Source of the DNA: Paracoccaceae bacterium
Lineage (GTDB): Bacteria > Pseudomonadota > Alphaproteobacteria > Rhodobacterales > Rhodobacteraceae
Reading direction: 5' to 3'
NCBI GenBank assembly: GCA_017854585.1
Contig: JAFMHK010000004.1
Location: 19,187 to 83,186, forward strand
Length of the DNA stretch: 64,000 bases
Notes under the pieces: model-generated
Told to the model about the DNA's origin: nothing
The model's database searches: none
The model's input: only the letters and a program-made list of their open reading frames with translations
In this document: positions 62,783-64,000 of the stretch, piece after piece
How the letters are laid out: each line of letters begins with the position of its first letter
How positions within the stretch are numbered: position 1 is the stretch's first letter
Program-made: the position numbers and the translations under genes

Positions 62783-63696
62783 CCCCAAAAGCTGCCCCAG
62801 AAGATCAAGATGATCGACGCCACGATCAAGATGATCCCCCATATCTCTTGCGCCGATGATTTCTCGCGGAGCCACAGGGCGGACACCAGAAATGTGAACA
62901 CCAGTTCGATCTGGCCAAGCGCCTTTACGTAGGCTGCGGTTTGCAGGGTAAATGCCGTGAACCAGCCAAGCGATCCCAGCATGGAGGTGACGCCGACCAA
63001 CCCCGATATCCGCCAACTGCCGATCACGCGCGCAATCTGCCCCCGTTCCCGCAAGGCGAGCCAAGCCCCCAAGGCAAGTGTTTGAACCGCCGTCGCCGCC
63101 GCCAAAGTCAGCGAGGCGCGCAAGAACACGTCGCCGTCGGGCAAGGACAAGGACGCGCCGCGATACCCCACGGCCGATATCGCGAACAAAAGCCCTGACG
63201 CCAGCCCAAGGCCCGAGGCCGTGTTGAACACCCGACGCCGCCACGGCAGTGCCACCGCCCCTTTTGGTGGATCCGACAGCAAGACGACACCGACAAAGCC
63301 GACGGCTATTGCCGCAATCAATGCGGGGCCGACCGCCTCTCCCAACAAGAAAAGACCGATGACTGCGGTCAGCATCACCTCGGTTTTCATCAAGGTGATG
63401 CCAACCGGAAAGTTGCGGTAGGCGAACAGGGCAACAACACACATGGTGGCCAAGATCTGCGCCAGCGCCCCCGAGATCACGAAGCCCCAGAACGGACCGC
63501 CCGGCAGAGGCAGGGATTGGCCGGACCAAGTGGCGTAAACCGCGACGATGATTGCAACCAAAGGCGCGGAAAAAAGGAACCGCGCAAACGTCGCCCCGCC
63601 GGTGGACAAGGTGGTGACCTTCAGATGTCGCTGCAGCAAAAACCGCAGGTTCTGCATGAAGGCGGCAAAGATGGTGATCGGGATCCAAAGGGGCAT
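62779..63696 (-). CDS. EamA/DMT family transporter
   Basis: This 305-residue membrane protein has about ten hydrophobic segments arranged as two EamA repeats. An example is FVSALWLREKSSAQEIWGIILIVASIILIFWG at the C-terminus. It belongs to the drug/metabolite transporter superfamily; the substrate is unknown. Codon usage and length are normal for the family. Confidence 0.82.
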   Translation of the reverse strand: MPLWIPITIFAAFMQNLRFLLQRHLKVTTLSTGGATFARFLFSAPLVAIIVAVYATWSGQSLPLPGGPFWGFVISGALAQILATMCVVALFAYRNFPVGITLMKTEVMLTAVIGLFLLGEAVGPALIAAIAVGFVGVVLLSDPPKGAVALPWRRRVFNTASGLGLASGLLFAISAVGYRGASLSLPDGDVFLRASLTLAAATAVQTLALGAWLALRERGQIARVIGSWRISGLVGVTSMLGSLGWFTAFTLQTAAYVKALGQIELVFTFLVSALWLREKSSAQEIWGIILIVASIILIFWGSFWG

Positions 63697-63731
63697 TGCG
63701 CTATGTCGCGCCTAACCCCGCGAAAGCCAAG

Positions 63732-64000
63732 TCAATTTGGCGGATAAAGCGGATGCGGGACCGGGTCCTTGCTGCGCAGCAGGTAGCGGCGGAAGATTTC
63801 AGCATAGCTGGCATAACTATAGCCGCCATTGCGGGCCAGATACTTGTCGCGATTGTTGAAATAGATCGCTGGCAATCGATACCATGGCAGTCTGGGATGC
63901 ATGTGGTGAACGACATGCAGGTTGTTGTTCAGGAACAAGAACGCCAGCGGCCCCCGATCTTCGATGATGACGGTGCGACCGCGGGCACGCATATGTGCCT
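63732..64000 (-). CDS. Fatty acid desaturase, C-terminal part (cut by right edge)
   Basis: About 90 C-terminal residues of a membrane desaturase are seen. The third histidine box NNLHVVHHMHP is intact, followed by LPWYRLPAIYFNNRDKYLA. The frame is open through base 64000, so the N-terminus, membrane helices and first two His boxes lie beyond the window. Confidence 0.82.
   Translation of the reverse strand, partial: AHMRARGRTVIIEDRGPLAFLFLNNNLHVVHHMHPRLPWYRLPAIYFNNRDKYLARNGGYSYASYAEIFRRYLLRSKDPVPHPLYPPN

Noticed and set aside
62372-63688. Minus-strand ORF of 438 codons across the NUDIX and EamA genes
   Set aside because: It is an out-of-frame shadow; both overlapped genes have strong family features.

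Overview
The window reads as a 64 kb chromosomal segment of an alphaproteobacterium, most likely a Rhodobacterales (Roseobacter-group) marine bacterium. The grounds are high GC, the divergent DUF3572/pleD pair, PcaQ-type control of protocatechuate dioxygenase genes, Tct transporters with a TctDE-type two-component pair, and an H-NOX/GGDEF pair. This is inferred from gene content; no rRNA is present. No tRNA, CRISPR array, prophage or insertion sequence was seen.

Region 1 (1-23.5 kb, minus strand) is an operon of a TolC-type outer-membrane channel, a SapC-family protein and a giant Cys-free LEPR-XLL/RTX-like surface protein. The giant ORF has 6,216 codons and starts at a GTG at 21198. It is cut by a perfect 43-bp tandem duplication (2520-2605) that shifts the frame. 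The remaining 840 codons of the original frame are fully open and run off the left edge, so the ancestral protein exceeded about 7,050 residues. This locus is the most unusual thing in the window.

Region 2 (23.7-33.5 kb) is a catabolic/uptake island. It holds a TSUP permease, a divergent RraA-type aldolase, a ThDP decarboxylase/synthase-like enzyme, a PrpF/GalD-type tautomerase, a fused TctA-TctB permease and TctC, with a divergent TctD-TctE pair. The minus-strand order is tctC, tctAB, prpF-like, ThDP enzyme, with translational coupling. It suggests import and breakdown of a tricarboxylate-like compound.

Region 3 (33.5-42 kb) holds an AbrB-family permease plus gamma-glutamyltransferase operon under a divergent GntR regulator, then adenine deaminase, then pcaQ divergent from pcaCHG. 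pcaB and pcaD are absent here.

Region 4 (42.2-50.4 kb) is the dTDP-L-rhamnose set (rfbC, rfbB, rfbD, rfbA), followed by an FGGY kinase and a CUT2 sugar ABC transporter with a strong hairpin after the binding-protein gene.

Region 5 (50.4-64 kb) is a mixed region. It holds an ABC1/UbiB-like kinase, an MFS carrier, the GGDEF/H-NOX pair (H-NOX apparently without its heme ligands), a non-pyrrolysine MttB homologue, a HAD phosphatase, MarR, DUF3572, and PleD. An ECF sigma, putative anti-sigma and Spy-like operon follows, with an EF-hand protein upstream, then DUF983, NUDIX, an EamA transporter, and the C-terminal end of a fatty-acid desaturase cut by the right edge.
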